Source: JBDHUW01 sp964642385 (GTDB lineage: Bacteria; Patescibacteriota; Gracilibacteria; Absconditabacterales; Absconditicoccaceae). Taken from it: DNA of 64,000 nucleotides. Position numbers and translations under genes: made by a program. The stretch lies in the NCBI GenBank assembly GCA_964642385.1, contig CAZXON010000003.1, forward strand, positions 26,342 to 90,341, written 5' to 3'. This document shows positions 40,529 through 52,905 of this stretch, piece after piece. A model generated the notes under the pieces. That model was not told the origin of the DNA and searched no databases. It worked only from the letters and a program-made list of their open reading frames with translations. Numbering within the stretch: the stretch's first letter is position 1; each line of letters starts with the position of its first letter.

Positions 40529-42121
40529 TTATCACAACAAACAAATTGTTTCTATATGATGTGTGTGTGGAAACATATCAACAGGTTGTAGAATTTTTGC
40601 AGAAAAAACAACGCTCAGAAGCGCGATATCTCTGGCAAGAGTAACAGGATTACATGAGATATACAGAAGTTTGAAAGGATGATTTTTTCTTTGCTCGATG
40701 AGAAATGAAATGACATTTTTGTGCAAACCATCACGAGGTGGATCAACGATAATACATTCTGTTTGTTCACATGCCTGTGCGAAAGTTGCATCTGAATGGA
40801 GCAAATCTTCAGCTTTTCAAGCTAGGAAATATGCATTTTCTATTCAGTTTATTTTTGCATTATACTGTGCGTCGATGATCGCTTCTGGTACGATTTCAAT
40901 TCCATACAGAGAGTCTCCAATGCCAAGTTTGTTGCATGCGATACCGATACTTCCTGTCCCGCAATATAGATCTATAAGTGGTCAGTGAACTTCGCCCAGA
41001 AATTGCACAGCTGTCCCGAATAGCAATTGCGCACCTAGTGTATTTGTTTGGAAAAAACTATTTGTTGATACTCTACATGGCACATCTATAATTTTTTGTT
41101 CTCAAGAATTTTTATTTTCTTCTCCGTATGTTGTGGTTCACTCCATGTTGTTTGCTTCGACCACGTCGGATTGTATACCGCGAAGCGAGAAGCGAAGCTT
41201 CTCAAATATAAAATCATCTCACCACAAAATAGTTTGTTTTGTATCTCTATTGTAAATGCTGTCGCCAAGACCATTATTAATTGAAATAATGAAACTCGTA
41301 ACAGTGTTTTTCAGATACTCATCATCTTTTAATATTGCTTGGAGTGACTCTCGTTGTGTTTGCTGATCGCTCGTTAGCGTATTATCAGAAATACTTAGAT
41401 TAAGCAAAAATTGACCTGTATTTTTTCACTCGCGAATCATAAGGTGTCTAAAAAATCACGTATGATGTATCTGATTGTGCGTGGGAAGTCATGAATCCAC
41501 ACATATTTTTTTAACGTATGAAAATAGTTTTCTTGATTCTGCAGAAACGAGCAAACACTCGTTGATATCTATGATTTGGGAAAACTGTCATTGTTTGTGG
41601 AATCCAAGCGCTCGAGTATTGTGCACTTCTCCGCGTTTGTAATCGCCGAAACTATATTCTATTTTGTTTCTATATCATCGGTGTTCTGGAGCAGGCAAAA
41701 TATCTCTTATTTCTGCGGTTTCTAACTCTTTACGAACAGATCTAAAAGTATCGGCAATCATCTCCTGTTTCAGTTTGAGTTGTTTTGCATAATCAACTTG
41801 TTGTCGTTTGCACCCACCACATCAGATAGCATGTTCATTAATACTTGTCGTATCTTTGCTTCCAAAGCCGAAATAATGAGGGCATGGTGCTTCCATAGTT
41901 CCATATTCTTCAGCGATCTTGTGAATAAAAAAAACTCTTCCTTCAAAGAAATCTTTTTTAGTTTTGGTTACGATTACATCAATAATTGATCAGGGGAGTA
42001 CGCCGCCATGTACCAATATTTTTTTCCCATCAGGCAAACGTCAGATACCAACACCGCTGTATCCTAGTTTTTCTATGGTTACATTTTGTAAGATCTTTGG
42101 TTTTTTGATGCGTTTTTGCAT
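40529..42121 (-). CDS. RlmD/TrmA-type RNA (uracil-5-)-methyltransferase
   Basis: Product of 530 residues, long for the family (about 430-460). An N-terminal TRAM-like region (ILQNVTIEKLGYSGVG) precedes the iron-sulphur cysteines (APCPHYFGFG...CGGCKRQQVDYAKQ). The Rossmann domain has LIDLYCGTGSIGIA, then IIVDPPRDGL and YISCNPVTLARD with the catalytic Cys. It methylates uridines in 23S rRNA or tRNA. The extra length is a divergent middle segment around 41150-41450. TGA encodes many Gly. It follows efp by 56 bases. Confidence 0.9.
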
Positions 42122-42177
42122 GTGAAATATGGTTTGAAGTAGACGTGTTTGCAGGTATGTACTTGGCGCATATCTCT

Positions 42178-42729
42178 TTATGCTATCTCACCAGTTTCTG
42201 TGTTGATACTAACCATATCTCACTCATTTTTGTGCAAAGGAACTTGTACTTCCATACCAGTTTCAATCGTCGCTGGTTTTTTACCAGCTTGTGCTCTGTC
42301 GCCTCTCACACCAGGTACAGTAGAAATTATTTTGTATTGGATAGTAATTGGAAGAAGTACATTCAGTACATTCTCTCAGTGTTTCTCCAAAAATAGATCA
42401 AGATTTTCTTTGAGATAAGGAGCAATATCTCCCACGATAGATTTGTCTAAATCGTGCATAATTCCAGTATCATTTTCCATGAACGAGTAGGTATCTCACG
42501 CACTGTATAAAAACGTCGCACTCATTTTGCTTACGTCAGCGAGATCAAGAACCGTACCAGATTTAAATGTCACACTTTGCACATTACCAGTGATGATATT
42601 TTGTGCTTTAAATGTGTATGATCCTTGTCTTTGTTGCATTTGCATGAAACTCAAGTCTAATACCTTCATAAGGTTCCCATCAAGATCAAGGATGGTGTTT
42701 TTCTTTACTTTTGCTACATCAATTTTCAT
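42178..42729 (-). CDS. efp: translation elongation factor P
   Basis: Relieves ribosome stalling at polyproline. The product is 183 residues in three OB-like domains: VAKVKKNTILDLDGNLMKVLDL, YTFKAQNIITGNVQSVTFKSG, then GDTYSFMENDT and the C-terminal VPGVRGDRAQAGKKPATIETGMEVQVPLHKNEGD signature. The loop that normally carries PGKG or PGRG is QQRQGS, so the usual modifiable residue is displaced or replaced. The first TGA, after LYSA, is Gly in GDTYSF. Co-transcribed with the methyltransferase gene downstream. Confidence 0.93.
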
Positions 42730-42963
42730 AGGATTTATAGTAATTTTCTAAAAAATGGGATAAAAAAATAACCCCTGAAAGGCTATCTCACCAACACTAT
42801 GAGTATAAAGATAGATATATAAAAATCAATGTTTTGTGCTACGCTGATTTTTACGCTTTTGGTTTGTAGTTACTCCTGATTTTTAAGAATTTTTATCAAA
42901 AAGTAACAGATCTTTTTCAATCGTTGGTAGTGGAATGTCGAGGGCGTATATGATCATAACCAT

Positions 42964-43200
42964 CTATTTTTTTTGAAGTTCTGTTCACCTTTTTTTTAAA
43001 ATTTTATATACAATTATTGTGGCGAATATTGTCACAAAAAGAAAAATTACAGGAACTAGAAGCAACCAAGGTGGCAAACATCACGCTCAAATACATCAAT
43101 CATGGCTTGAACCATAATTTTTCATAAAAAAAATGTACGCTACCACACTAATCAACGCAATACCAAGTCCATATAATACCGAAAAAATAAATTTTCTCAT
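42964..43200 (-). CDS. small membrane protein, two membrane segments
   Basis: Product of 78 residues: an N-terminal membrane segment (FIFSVLYGLGIALISVVAYIF), a short Cys-containing loop (DGCIGAGCLPP) and a second segment (WLLLVPVIFLFVTIFATIIVY) with a basic end. It follows the VirB2-like gene by 41 bases in the same direction. No family is recognised. The pair may encode partners of the T4SS-like apparatus. Confidence 0.65.
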
Positions 43201-43241
43201 ATGTTTGTTAGAAAAAAATAAATTACTTTCCTCCGAATCAA

Positions 43242-43733
43242 TTATCAGATGCCACTCACTGCTTGCAGAATCCTAATAATTGCATATGAAAATATGATAA
43301 CAAGCACACCCACGATTGCATTGAGGATATCTTTTTTTCACGGATCTGATCATTTATATACCGCTGTCGCATATTTATATCCAGCCACGATAATCATAAC
43401 CGCACCGATAAGAAGTCCTATTTGCAACAAAAACCTAATAATATAGGCAGCATATAATTTGATACTATTCCACGAAAAAATTCATGTAGCAAATTGTGTT
43501 CCTAGATCTAACTCCTTCTTGTCTTTTGTGAGTTCTTTGTTGTATCTACTCCATACGGTTCACTTATCACATCATGCTCCAACGCCAGCTACACATTCAA
43601 CTAGCTTTCATGGATCAGTGTTTTCTGCTTTTGGAATTATCTCAATGTCGGTAGCAAATGTGTTTTGGCAAAAAGAGTAGCACAAAAACATTGTTGCAAA
43701 AACTGAAACAAGGATAACGATAGATTTTTTCAT
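43242..43733 (-). CDS. VirB2/TrbC-like small secretion-system membrane protein
   Basis: Product of 163 residues: a signal peptide (MKKSIVILVSVFATMFL... cleaved near TFA), a charged Cys-containing segment (VECVAGVGAGCDKG) and two C-terminal membrane helices (YIIRFLLQIGLLIGAVMIIVAG and ILNAIVGVLVIIFSYAIIR) separated by SDPGKKD. This is the layout of TrbC/VirB2-type pilin-like proteins common in CPR genomes. Four Gly in the loop and turn are TGA. Its match rests on topology, not on a sequence signature. Confidence 0.6.
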
Positions 43734-43921
43734 GTATAGTTGGATAGATAAGGGGATAGAGATATGTGATATTTCTTACTACTTCTTTGTTATAGACAAA
43801 TTCTATTGTTTTGCAAATATATTATCAGTTTTCTAAAGGGGAGAATTGCTGCACAAAAAATACTATTTTTCGCTGATTAAAATATGTTGCAACTTCAAAG
43901 GATATCAATATCTATGAAACA

Positions 43922-44200
43922 ATGTTTTCTCTTTCACACATCCTTCGCAAATCAGTTGCAAAAAAAAATCTAGCAACGCCATCATACATGGGCGTTATTT
44001 TACATATAATAGAGGAATTTGTAGGAGAGAAACCACAATCGGGTTTTATTAAGCATAGCGTTGTATATTTAAAAATCGCCGACCAAGGGAAAAAAATGAA
44101 GGTGTTTCAGGAAAAACCATATTGTTTGAAAAAGATACAACAAACCTTGAATGAGTATTGATATACCATAAAAATACTTGATATAAAGTTTATACAATAA
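43922..44200 (+). CDS. hypothetical protein, possibly DciA/DUF721-like
   Basis: Product of 92 residues. The arrangement HIIEEFVGEKPQSGFIKHSVVYLKIA...KMKVFQEKPYCLKKI...LNEYGYTIKILDIKF resembles the single domain of DUF721 (DciA-like) proteins, which bind DNA or the replicative helicase, but the resemblance is weak. One TGA (in NEYGYTI) is read as Gly. It stands alone between two minus-strand operons. Confidence 0.55.
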
Positions 44201-44413
44201 TTTGTTTTCGTTCGTTTTGGGACAATCAAATATTTTGTGTGGTTGTTTTCACAGAAGTGAAGTTTATCAATTTTTAGTTTTTTTATATTTCCCAATCACT
44301 TGTGAAATATTTTTTTTATAAAAAAATAATAGTCGCCTTTTGGTTTATGGTGTTTAAAAAAAATCAATACTCCATCCGTCACAACGCAAGATAACAAATT
44401 ATTATAAATTATA

Positions 44414-44468
44414 TTTAATGATTAATGATTAATGATTAATGATTAATGATTAATGATTAATGATTAAT
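44414..44468. repeat. heptanucleotide tandem repeat (ATTAATG, about 7 units)
   Basis: ATTAATG is repeated head to tail, followed by AATTAATAATTAAC-type simple sequence to about 44510. Shorter versions of the same unit occur in most spacers of the window (24510, 36030, 54000, 61905, 63870). The region 44201-44555 holds no gene I can support. Confidence 0.9.
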
Positions 44469-44555
44469 ACTCCTTTTTTATTAACAATTAATAATTAACA
44501 ATTAATAATTAAGGGTCTTTTCTTTCTACTTCTGCGAATAGGAAAAAGAACCTTG

Positions 44556-45569
44556 TTAAGATGTGGGTTTCGTCCCTTCTAACTCACTGTAAATAATTAT
44601 TTTTATCTCACTCCAAAATCATTCTGCAGGAAATGATCAAGATTTGATAGACGAATCAAGCAATAAACACCTGTGGAATATGTTTGCAAAAGCGTTTTTT
44701 TTCTGACTTAAAAAATCAATATGTTTTAGATTTTTTATAATAGGAAAAAAGTGCATCCCAATTGCGGCGCTTATTTCTTTTGCTGATTTTACATCACGAG
44801 AATATAGATCAACAGTTTGTAACATGTGTTTCAATCCTCGATACAGAGTGCCTAAAAACTCTGGCCGAGCGGTTTCTGCTCACGAAACAGCATCGATAAG
44901 TTTTAGGGCTTTTTTCACTTCTCATGCTGTGAGCGCATCTAGTACTCCAAAAGAATTAGCTTCAATAGTTGTATAAATAATTGATTGTTTTTCTTCTTCA
45001 GAAAGTTGTTTTTGGTTCGTATACGTAAGATATTGCACAATTTTGTCGCATTCTTGTTCCATGCGAAATAGATCGTTTCCCACGAAAGAGAGGAGATATT
45101 CTCACAGATTTGCGTTGTGGTAGGTACCCAATTTCTCTTTAATAAAATCCATTATTTGTTTGTCGTTTAGCGCTGGGAACGATTTTACATGTGCTTTTTT
45201 CTCTAATATTTTATATAATCTCAATCTTTTATCAGGGTCAACAGAGACAAAAACAAGTATTACATCTGATGAAAAGGACTGTGTTTCTTTGTCTAATAGC
45301 TCTTCAAAGAAACTTGCTATTTGTTTTGAGGGTTTATCTCAGGTCGCTTTATCATCTGGAATACCTTTACAAATAATCAATTTTTTGGTTGCGAAAAGTC
45401 ATCATCATTGTAATGATTCTTGTATAGCTTGGAGTGAAATAGTGTCATTCGTAAACACAAGGCAATTTTCATTACCAAATTTTTCTCAGAAAGATCATTG
45501 CCACTTGCGCAACTCTTGGCTTAGATAGTATCAATCTGGTCAGGTGAATAAGAACAATCACTCCTGCAT
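44556..45569 (-). CDS. holA: DNA polymerase III subunit delta
   Basis: Clamp-loader subunit of 337 residues. MQEGLFLFTGPDGYYLSQELRKW matches the N-terminal (Y)LxxG.d.yl.... motif of HolA. Then come NENCLVFTND, SLQGGGLFATKKLIICKGIP and, after the AAA-like domain, EYLLSFVGNDLFRMEQECDKI, which is the family's NDL..L..EI.KL motif. The C-terminal collar is EFLGTLYRGLKHMLQTVDLYS. Five or more Gly are TGA. Its ATG overlaps the TAA of the upstream von Willebrand gene (TAATG), so translation is probably coupled. Confidence 0.88.
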
Positions 45570-46480
45570 TAGTTTTTCCTAGTAGTAAAATATTTTATGT
45601 ATGATAATATTGCCATAAGAACAAAGAATCCAAGAGAACTAATTGCAATAGCATGCAGAATCGGATTTTCCCACAGTGTTGTTGCAAGATAAAATTTTTG
45701 CTTGGTTTTAAATATTGTTGTGTCTTTCAATTGCATGATAATGCGTTTTACAGATTCGTTTTTATCGTTACAAACTCGCCATTTACCTTTTGTCTGACTG
45801 GTGATGTAATCTAAACGTTTCACATTGCGTTCACTCATAATAGTTGCATCCACATAATCGACACCAATTGGATATCATATTTCACCTATTGAACAAACAA
45901 GTAGATCGATATTGTCCTTTTGTAAATAAGGAATAAATGTGTCAATCGTAAATCAAGTATTTGTATCGCCGTCTCCGATCAGAAGAATCGTTTTCCTCTC
46001 TGCTGGGATCTTAGAAAGCAAATCTCGCGCAAACCCTATCGCATTTCAAGGTGCGCTCCCCAAATATGATTCTGATACGTGATATGATCACAGAGTATAG
46101 TTGTTTAATACTTGTGTAATCCCAAAAGTATCTGTGGAAATAGGAGTGTGCAGGATTGGTACTCAACCAAAAGGGATGGTAAAATATGTTGCGTCAAACT
46201 TATTAAGCAATCCTCAAACAATTCCTAAAGCGTGTTCATATCTATTTGGCTCTATATCATCAGAGCTCATAGAAAGCGATGTATCCATAAGTATCGCAAT
46301 TGCATTTTTTGGGGTTTTGTCTAATTCTTGTTTTTCCTTGATTGATAATAGTCATCCTCAAATCAAATACACCAAGCAGTATAAAAAAAGAATAGTAGAA
46401 ATTATACTAATGACCTTGCCTCACATTGTTTTATGTTTTCGTGGGATGTTAGCTCGTGGGCGTCGAAATAAATTGCTCAT
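45569..46480 (-). CDS. membrane-anchored von Willebrand factor A domain protein
   Basis: Product of 303 residues. Basic N-terminus, membrane segment (ISIISTILFLYCLVYLIWGW), then a VWA domain with MIDAS residues DTSLSMS (DxSxS) and LIGDGDTNTGF, and a C-terminal membrane segment (HAIAISSLGFFVLMAILSYI). This is the BatA/BatB layout, metal-dependent adhesion or chaperone-like. It lies 16 bases after the PrgI-like gene and overlaps holA. Confidence 0.85.
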
Positions 46481-46496
46481 AAAATATTTATGATAG

Positions 46497-46949
46497 TTAT
46501 GATAAAAGATCATCAGATTTCGTGCGATTCTTTCCTATTTCTTCTACATCCAATGTTTTCTTTTCTTGTATCTGTGTATTTTCAAATTGTGCTTTGGATG
46601 ACTCTATGACGACACGCAATGGATCAATTTTGGTTGTCGAGTTCTTTTGAAATTTTTTGTTTGTATCCAAAAAACGATTTCTAAAAATCTTTGTAAGGTA
46701 GGGGATTAGTGATAGTTCAGATACCTTAAAAAATGCAATAAATCAAAACACCAAAAGAATTGGTAACGCTAGTATTGTTGCAAGAGCTTTGCTGTTTGAT
46801 CACTTTACAACTCCATTCCAAACCATAAGCGCCATTCAAGCACCAACCGCCAACAAAACCAGTTGGATTAGAGACACATTCAATGGCCCCAATTGGAAGT
46901 GCATATTAAACCATCACTTTTCAATATTCCTTGGAACAAATACTTTCAT
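46497..46949 (-). CDS. PrgI-like small membrane protein
   Basis: Product of 150 residues: MKVFVPRNIEKGWFNMHFQLGPLNVSLIQ... with two close hydrophobic segments (VSLIQLVLLAVGAGMALMVW and ATILALPILLVFGFIAFF) near the N-terminus and a charged C-terminal half. The pattern (short beta N-terminus, G.Lt..Q, two helices, then YL.....FR...) resembles the PrgI family associated with VirB4-type ATPases in conjugation-like systems. No VirB4 gene is in the window. Start ATG at 46949 is 24 bases after the LCP gene. Confidence 0.6.
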
Positions 46950-46973
46950 GATTATTGTGAGAAGAAATAGATA

Positions 46974-48686
46974 TTAATATTTCAGATATGCAGGCATGTC
47001 TTTGCTTCAAGTCCGGACTTTCCCATTGTTTACCATATCATCACCTAGTATCACAGTGAGCGATGGTCAATCAGGTACAAATGGTCACTCTTGGATAACA
47101 AATGGGGGAAGTTGGCGTTTGATTTTTTCTAACGATGCTTCTCGACCTTTGCCATTTTTTATTACAGTCGTTTGGGAATAACTTTGAGGTGCATTTCCAA
47201 CATCAAAGATGATAAATCATTCTTTTACAAAATCAACTGCAATATTATTTGCAAGTGGAAGGTTTCCAATTGATTTGTTTGTACCAGTGCTAAGTCAATT
47301 TAACACACGAATTGTAGCTTTTTCAGCTAGTGCATCAGTGTTCACGACTACATCTTTGATAAATGAATGGATGACAGAATAATTTGATGGATTGGATGGC
47401 GTCGCACCTACGGGCATCTGCGTTGATGCTCATCACATAGCTTCAAGCGGTGGCGTATAAAGCAAACATCAAGCTTGCGCCTTATCTCGTTGATTTGATC
47501 AACAAGCAGCAATTTGCCATGAAGATTTGTGATCTATTGATTTTGCAAATGGAAGCATCCAGAGTATTTCATCAAGCGTCGCATTCGTATGGACAAATTT
47601 AGTTATGTTGTTATATGCATCTTCAATTTTGCTAGGGGAAAATATCATTTTGGTGGTTATGATTTTGTCCATGACACCATCTATGATCTCCTGTTGTCTA
47701 CGAGAGCGGGAAAAATCTGATGTTGAGTGTCTGCTTCTGGCATACATAAGTGCAGTAGCGCCATCTAATATTTGTTCGCCAGAGTCGATAGAAAATGTTA
47801 TGTAAGAGTGGTTTTCTCATGGGTATTGTGAGTCATAGATCGGCTCTGGTACGTTAATATTGATTCACCCTATCGAATCGATAAATTCCTCAAATCAATC
47901 AAAATCCACAAAAGCATAATAGTGAATATCAATGTCAGTTATTTCAATAAGTTTTCCTAGGATATCAGGAGCAGACTTTTCATAGTCTTTTCAATTAGTG
48001 AAAAATCCATCTTGAAACACGCTGTTTATTTTTCCATAAGTGCCACTGGGTTTTTTCACTCGCAAATCTCTAGGGATGGAAAGCATCGACATAGTTCCTT
48101 TTTTGGTATTGATAGAGGCAATTATTATTGCGTCGGTGAGATATCATCCGTCGTGTTTTGCGCCACCGTAGCCCAGAATTGCAACATTGATATTGCCATA
48201 TTTATCTGTTATGGCTTTTGTACCTATTGTATTCCCAATTACGGTCTTTGCAGTGTTGCTAATTGTTGATCAGAATCCTTCCAATGTGTTTTTGAAAAAT
48301 GAAAAAATCCCACCTCGAGATCGACCAATCAAAAAACAACACACCAAAAACACAAAACTTTTGATTCGAAAAGCGCTTTTACCTTTTTTATAAGATATGT
48401 TTTTGGCTGATTTTCAAGTGTATTTGTTGTCATGTATATTTTCCTTGGTGGCAATCATCTCTACGTGATGAGTTGTATCTTTTGCGCTTTTTTCTTTGTG
48501 GTCATGTTGGTTATCTGACTTCTGGAAAATCTTTTCTCCGGTTTCGGTTTCAGTATTTTCAAATCATTTGGTTTGCGTGCCAGATAAATTCCCATCAGCA
48601 AAACTGTATGTAAGTGTCTCACTTTTTTTTAGATCTTTTTTTTCAAAACGCACCACTTTGGTGTCCAACTTCCTTTTCTTAATCAT
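46974..48686 (-). CDS. LytR-CpsA-Psr (LCP) family protein with LytR_C domain
   Basis: Product of 570 residues. A Lys/Glu/Thr-rich cytoplasmic N-terminus of about 110 residues precedes a membrane segment (SFVFLVCCFLIG). The LCP domain follows (NVAILGYGGAKHDGGYLTDAIIIA, MLSIPRDLRV, DGFEEFIDSIGGI, LDGATALMYARSRH, FSRSRRQQEII). The C-terminal LytR_C domain is ATIRVLNG...FVKEGFIIFDVGNA...TVILGDD. LCP enzymes attach glycopolymers to the envelope. Conserved Arg residues of the LCP pocket are present. Upstream member of the LCP-PrgI-VWA-holA operon. Confidence 0.92.
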
Positions 48687-48759
48687 AGAATTATGTAGGC
48701 ATTAAAAGTGTAAAAATTTTATTTTTGTAAATTCTAGATAACTCAAGATACGATACTCT

Positions 48760-50028
48760 TTACTCAGCCAATTCATTCACTGATTCCTGCATCTCTTTTG
48801 AATCACTTTCATTTTCTCATGTGGTTTCTTGTACTCAAAACAATCACATCAAAGCGCTGTATATCGATTGAAATGATTTGCTTTCTTTGATTGCGCTCGG
48901 ATTGTATGAATCCAGCGGGATTAATTCCATAGTGCTTTGTATTTGTGCGTTGAATCATGACCCAATTATCTTTGCCAATATACTTTCTTGCGTGTTTGGA
49001 ATTTCAATTATGATTTGCATTTCGTTTGTTGGAACATAAATGTTGATGATATTATTGTTATTAGCTCTTCCAATATTTCCAGTCAAAATCACTGGACCTT
49101 CTTTGGAATGTAATGCGAATGTTCCTCATTTTTTTGTAGATATATTTAAACTAATTGTTCAAGCGTCTTGTGATTGAAGTGAATCGATGCGAAGTCAAAT
49201 ATTGTTTTTGTCGTACACAATGATATAACCAGAAAGAGTAGATGTTAAAACATCCTGGATTGCTTTTTCTATCTCGTCGCCAGATAGTTCAATGTTTTTT
49301 CCAATATTTTGTGTGATGTCTAAAATCTCGTTAATAAATCACGATACACCAGCAGGATTTCGTCCTATTTGATATGCTAATTTCCCATCAATTTGTGTTT
49401 TTGCAACTTCTTGAAATAAAGGATATGTTTTCAGTGCGCGTTGTGAAGCTATCAGGAGCTGTTTTATGTTTGCGGTATATGGAGCTATTGAAACTCAGCT
49501 TAAAATATTCATTCCTGAATTGCTCTCTGGAGAAAAATCAATTCGTTGTTTAGACAGAGTGTTGATGATAGGAGAGATGAATCCTAATCAAAGCATGTCA
49601 TTTTGAGTTGCAGGGTCTGTTTTTAGATCAAACGCATCTACATATAAAAATAATTTTTCATTTATTGTTTGAGCTTTTCAAGAAAGAGTAGCACGTATTG
49701 TGGATTTCGCATCTGGGACGAACGCGTTACCCATAAAATTCAACCCTATTTCTGCATTTCCTGAAGCAATATCATAGATGCTATCGGTATTTATCACACC
49801 TGAAAATAATAATCAGTCTTCCATTGAAACTGTAATGTTGCTATTTGTTTTTTCAGAAATAGTTTTGTTTTGAAAAGTTTTATCCAAATATTCTTCTACT
49901 TTTTCTGGCACAAGTAAACTTTCGTATGCATCAGAAAAAGTCATATTTTGTCAAGAATTACTGCATCAGAAAAGCACTAATGAGAAAAGACTAACTCATA
50001 GCACAAAAAAATGTCTCATGTTTTTCAT
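48760..50028 (-). CDS. lipoprotein of unknown function
   Basis: Product of 422 residues. The signal peptide has a lipobox (LFSLVLFGCSNSG; the Gly before Cys is TGA), so the mature protein should be lipid-anchored. The body alternates beta strands and helices, with VSMEDWLLFSG-like N-terminal and YIIVYDKNNIWLRIDSL-like central segments. I recognise no family with confidence; the length and pattern resemble LppX/LolA-type or DUF6612-like lipoproteins. It is 73 bases upstream of the LCP gene. Confidence 0.75.
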
Positions 50029-50243
50029 GTGATTTAATACAGGAAGTAAATAATATCTAATGTATAAAAAAAACGGACCAAAAAACAATGACAAAGTAAG
50101 AAAAAAACTAGGACAAAAACAAAAATAATTAAATTTTTGATCTAATGTAGACGCTGGTTATTATATTTGCGAAGCAAATTTCCCGATCGTATGCGATGGT
50201 CTATGTGAACAAAAATAGGAAGGGAAAAGCGTAATTGGTCTAT

Positions 50244-52694
50244 CTAAACGCCGACTCTATAATATATTTCTTTTTCAACGAGTTCTTTTTTGCGACCTCG
50301 TCTGAGTGCTGAAATTTGTTTCATAATAGCAATTTTTTCTGGCGTATTTGTGTATGGCATAGTCCAGTATTTCGTAACATCAAGACTAAACGATTTCGTA
50401 GCTTGATTATTTATCGACATTTTAAAAACTGATTTGAAATTGTCCAGGTTCACGAGGTCGGTTTGAGAGAAATCAGGCGCAAATTCTTTTTCAATTTGTT
50501 CTGCATCTCATGATCATATTTTGTAAACAAGCCGGTTTCCGACATTCCCAAATATTGCTTTTGATAGGTCCAACGCTCATCCCAATCAATCTTTTTTAAG
50601 TTGGTCTATATATTGATGTGCCAGCACAACTCATAGTTTATATTTACGAGCTTCAGAAAGCACGCTTTCAATAGACTTGGAAACATAATTTTGACACTCG
50701 TCGATATACAGATAAAACGGCACTCTTTCTGATTCTGCCATTCCTGCGCGCCTCATTGCTGCAACTTGTATTTGCGTTACTATCATCCTTCCTATAAGCT
50801 CGCTGTTGATAGGGCCGAGTAACCCTTTCGATAAATTCACAAGTATTATTTTTTTCTGTTGCATTGCGTCACCTACGTCAAACGATGATTGAGGTTGTCC
50901 AATGATATTGCGGATAATACCATCTGTTGTGAACGGCCCGAACTTCGCTTGAAAATATGGAATCATCTCTGATTTTTCTCTATCTCACATTGCATTATAT
51001 GTTTTTTCCCATCGAGAACGAACAACAGGATTAGTAACATTTTTCAATTTGATCTTTTGGAATGCGGGATCCACAAACAAACGCACGATCTCTGTTAGTG
51101 TTCCACCATCAGGTTGTTCCATTAGCGCAAGGACCGCATTACGGAAGTAATCTTGAATACGTGGACCAAATATTTCATTTCCATACATCTGCACAAACAT
51201 TTCTACAAGATCACCAGTAATAATATTTCTTTCTTCTTCTGTGCGAGCAGATAGCACATTAAATCCAAGGGGATAGTCAAAATTTGAGGCATCAAAATAT
51301 ATCAGGTCATCGATTCTTTCCTTTGGGAAAAATTTCAAAATATCTTCACAGAGTTCGCCATGGGGATCTACAACACAAAATCCATTTCACATCTCCATAT
51401 CCTGTTTGGCCATAAGTATTTGTGCTGAGGATTTACCAGTACCTGTTTGTCATAGAATATAGAAGTGACGAAGCCTATCTTTGAAAGGGACACGAATCTC
51501 TTTTTTGATACCAGCATATAAGTTATGTCCAAGGAATAATCACTCCGTTGGAAGATTGTCAGGAGCTGGTATTACTCTATACATTTGCCATTTTATACGA
51601 GGGGATTTGTTGAATCTATTGTGAGGGAAGTGGTATATAGAGGTTATCTCCTTTATGTTGAATAGTTGTTTTTTGTTCCTTGAGAAAATCCATTCGTTCT
51701 TATCAAATGATCTGAGAATGAAGCTTGTAAAAAATGTTTTTAGATCGTCGCCTTTCGCTTTAGAGAATTTGAAACTATTTAATCAAACATAATTGTATTG
51801 AGAAAGCGAACGAGAAAGGTCATTGAGTATGATGTCGATACGCTGTTTATTTGGCGAAATTGCTAATGCTCTGATATATATGTCGAAAAGTTCATCCTCT
51901 GTTTTTTTATCTAGATCGCCTTGTTGTTGCCCAGAATATTTTGATTTTTTCTTGTCTTCATCTGGCTTGTCTTCTTTGCCTTTTGCGCCTGCTGCGAATG
52001 TGGTAAATAGAGACTTTATAAATGAACCAAATGTCACACCCTTTTTATCATCTTTTATATCTTCAATCTTTTTTCTCATTTTCGCTTGTTCTTTCTCATC
52101 TACTGGGGCAACTAGCATTTGGAAGGATAGTTTTTCGTCTACATCTACTCTAGAAAAAGAAGAGAGGATACTCTCCATCGGATCCGCCTCAAACGACTCA
52201 TATGTTTTCAGTGGAAATGGATCTGGTTTTGTGTAAGCAAAAGAACCGCCACCAAAGTATTTTCCAGCGTCAAGAAGTTTCGGTTGCTCAATATAATCTA
52301 CTACAGAGCCGGCATAAAATGATGATATAACTTTTTCTAATGTTTCGACATAATCCTTTGGAATACCCATTATGAACTTGATGATTTCTTTTTCTACCAA
52401 CATTTCCAAGGAAATATAATTTTGCAGTCTTTTATCAGCCCCGGTTTTTCCATAGATAGCATAGACATTTTTTATAATCTGATTCATAATTTCAATGTTT
52501 TGCTTCATTGTTTGGATATGATCTTCTGGGTTTCATTGATCTTTTGCACTATTTTTGATAGGAATTTTAATCTGCAAAAAACGTAATTGCTCAGCTTTCT
52601 TTTGGATTTCTTTGTTTTTTAATGACAAAATGAGCGTTCTATACGCCACAAATCAAACAACGAGCATTATTATCATTCAAAGTAGTTGTTCCAT
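50244..52694 (-). CDS. VirD4/TraD-like type IV secretion ATPase
   Basis: Product of 816 residues. N-terminal membrane segment (LLWMIIMLVVWFVAYRTLIL), a long helical and Lys/Asp-rich region, then the ATPase: Walker A ILGQTGTGKSS, VVDPHGELCEDIL, FDASNFDYPLGFNVLSA and Walker B FYLYIDECQNYVSKSIESVLSEARKY. This is the coupling-protein type found in CPR T4SS-like loci. TGA encodes Gly in QTGTGKS-type positions. It heads the minus-strand cluster 44.5-52.7 kb; the gene is followed by about 200 bases of spacer with no recognisable feature. Confidence 0.88.
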
Positions 52695-52788
52695 AGTTAG
52701 AGTATAGTGTTTTACCGACATTTTGCAAAATAATACTTATTGCTTTCACAGAGTTGAACCCACTTTAAAATGTTTTTGTTGTTTCGTA

Positions 52789-52816
52789 TTGACTTTTCAT
52801 TTGAGTAGAATATAGT
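52789..52816 (+). promoter_or_regulatory. sigma-70-type promoter
   Basis: TTGACT (52789-52794), 16 bases, TATAGT (52811-52816), ahead of the gene at 52906. It is one of the best matches to consensus in the window. Confidence 0.65.
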
Positions 52817-52905
52817 ATCAAAATCGTGGTTTTTCTTCGTGTTGTTAAACGCTAACGATCTAAGAACCACAAATACAAAAATAAACAACATAAAAAGGAG
52901 GAAAA

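Noticed and set aside
44414..44468. CRISPR array
   Set aside because: The unit is seven bases with no spacers; it is a simple tandem repeat.
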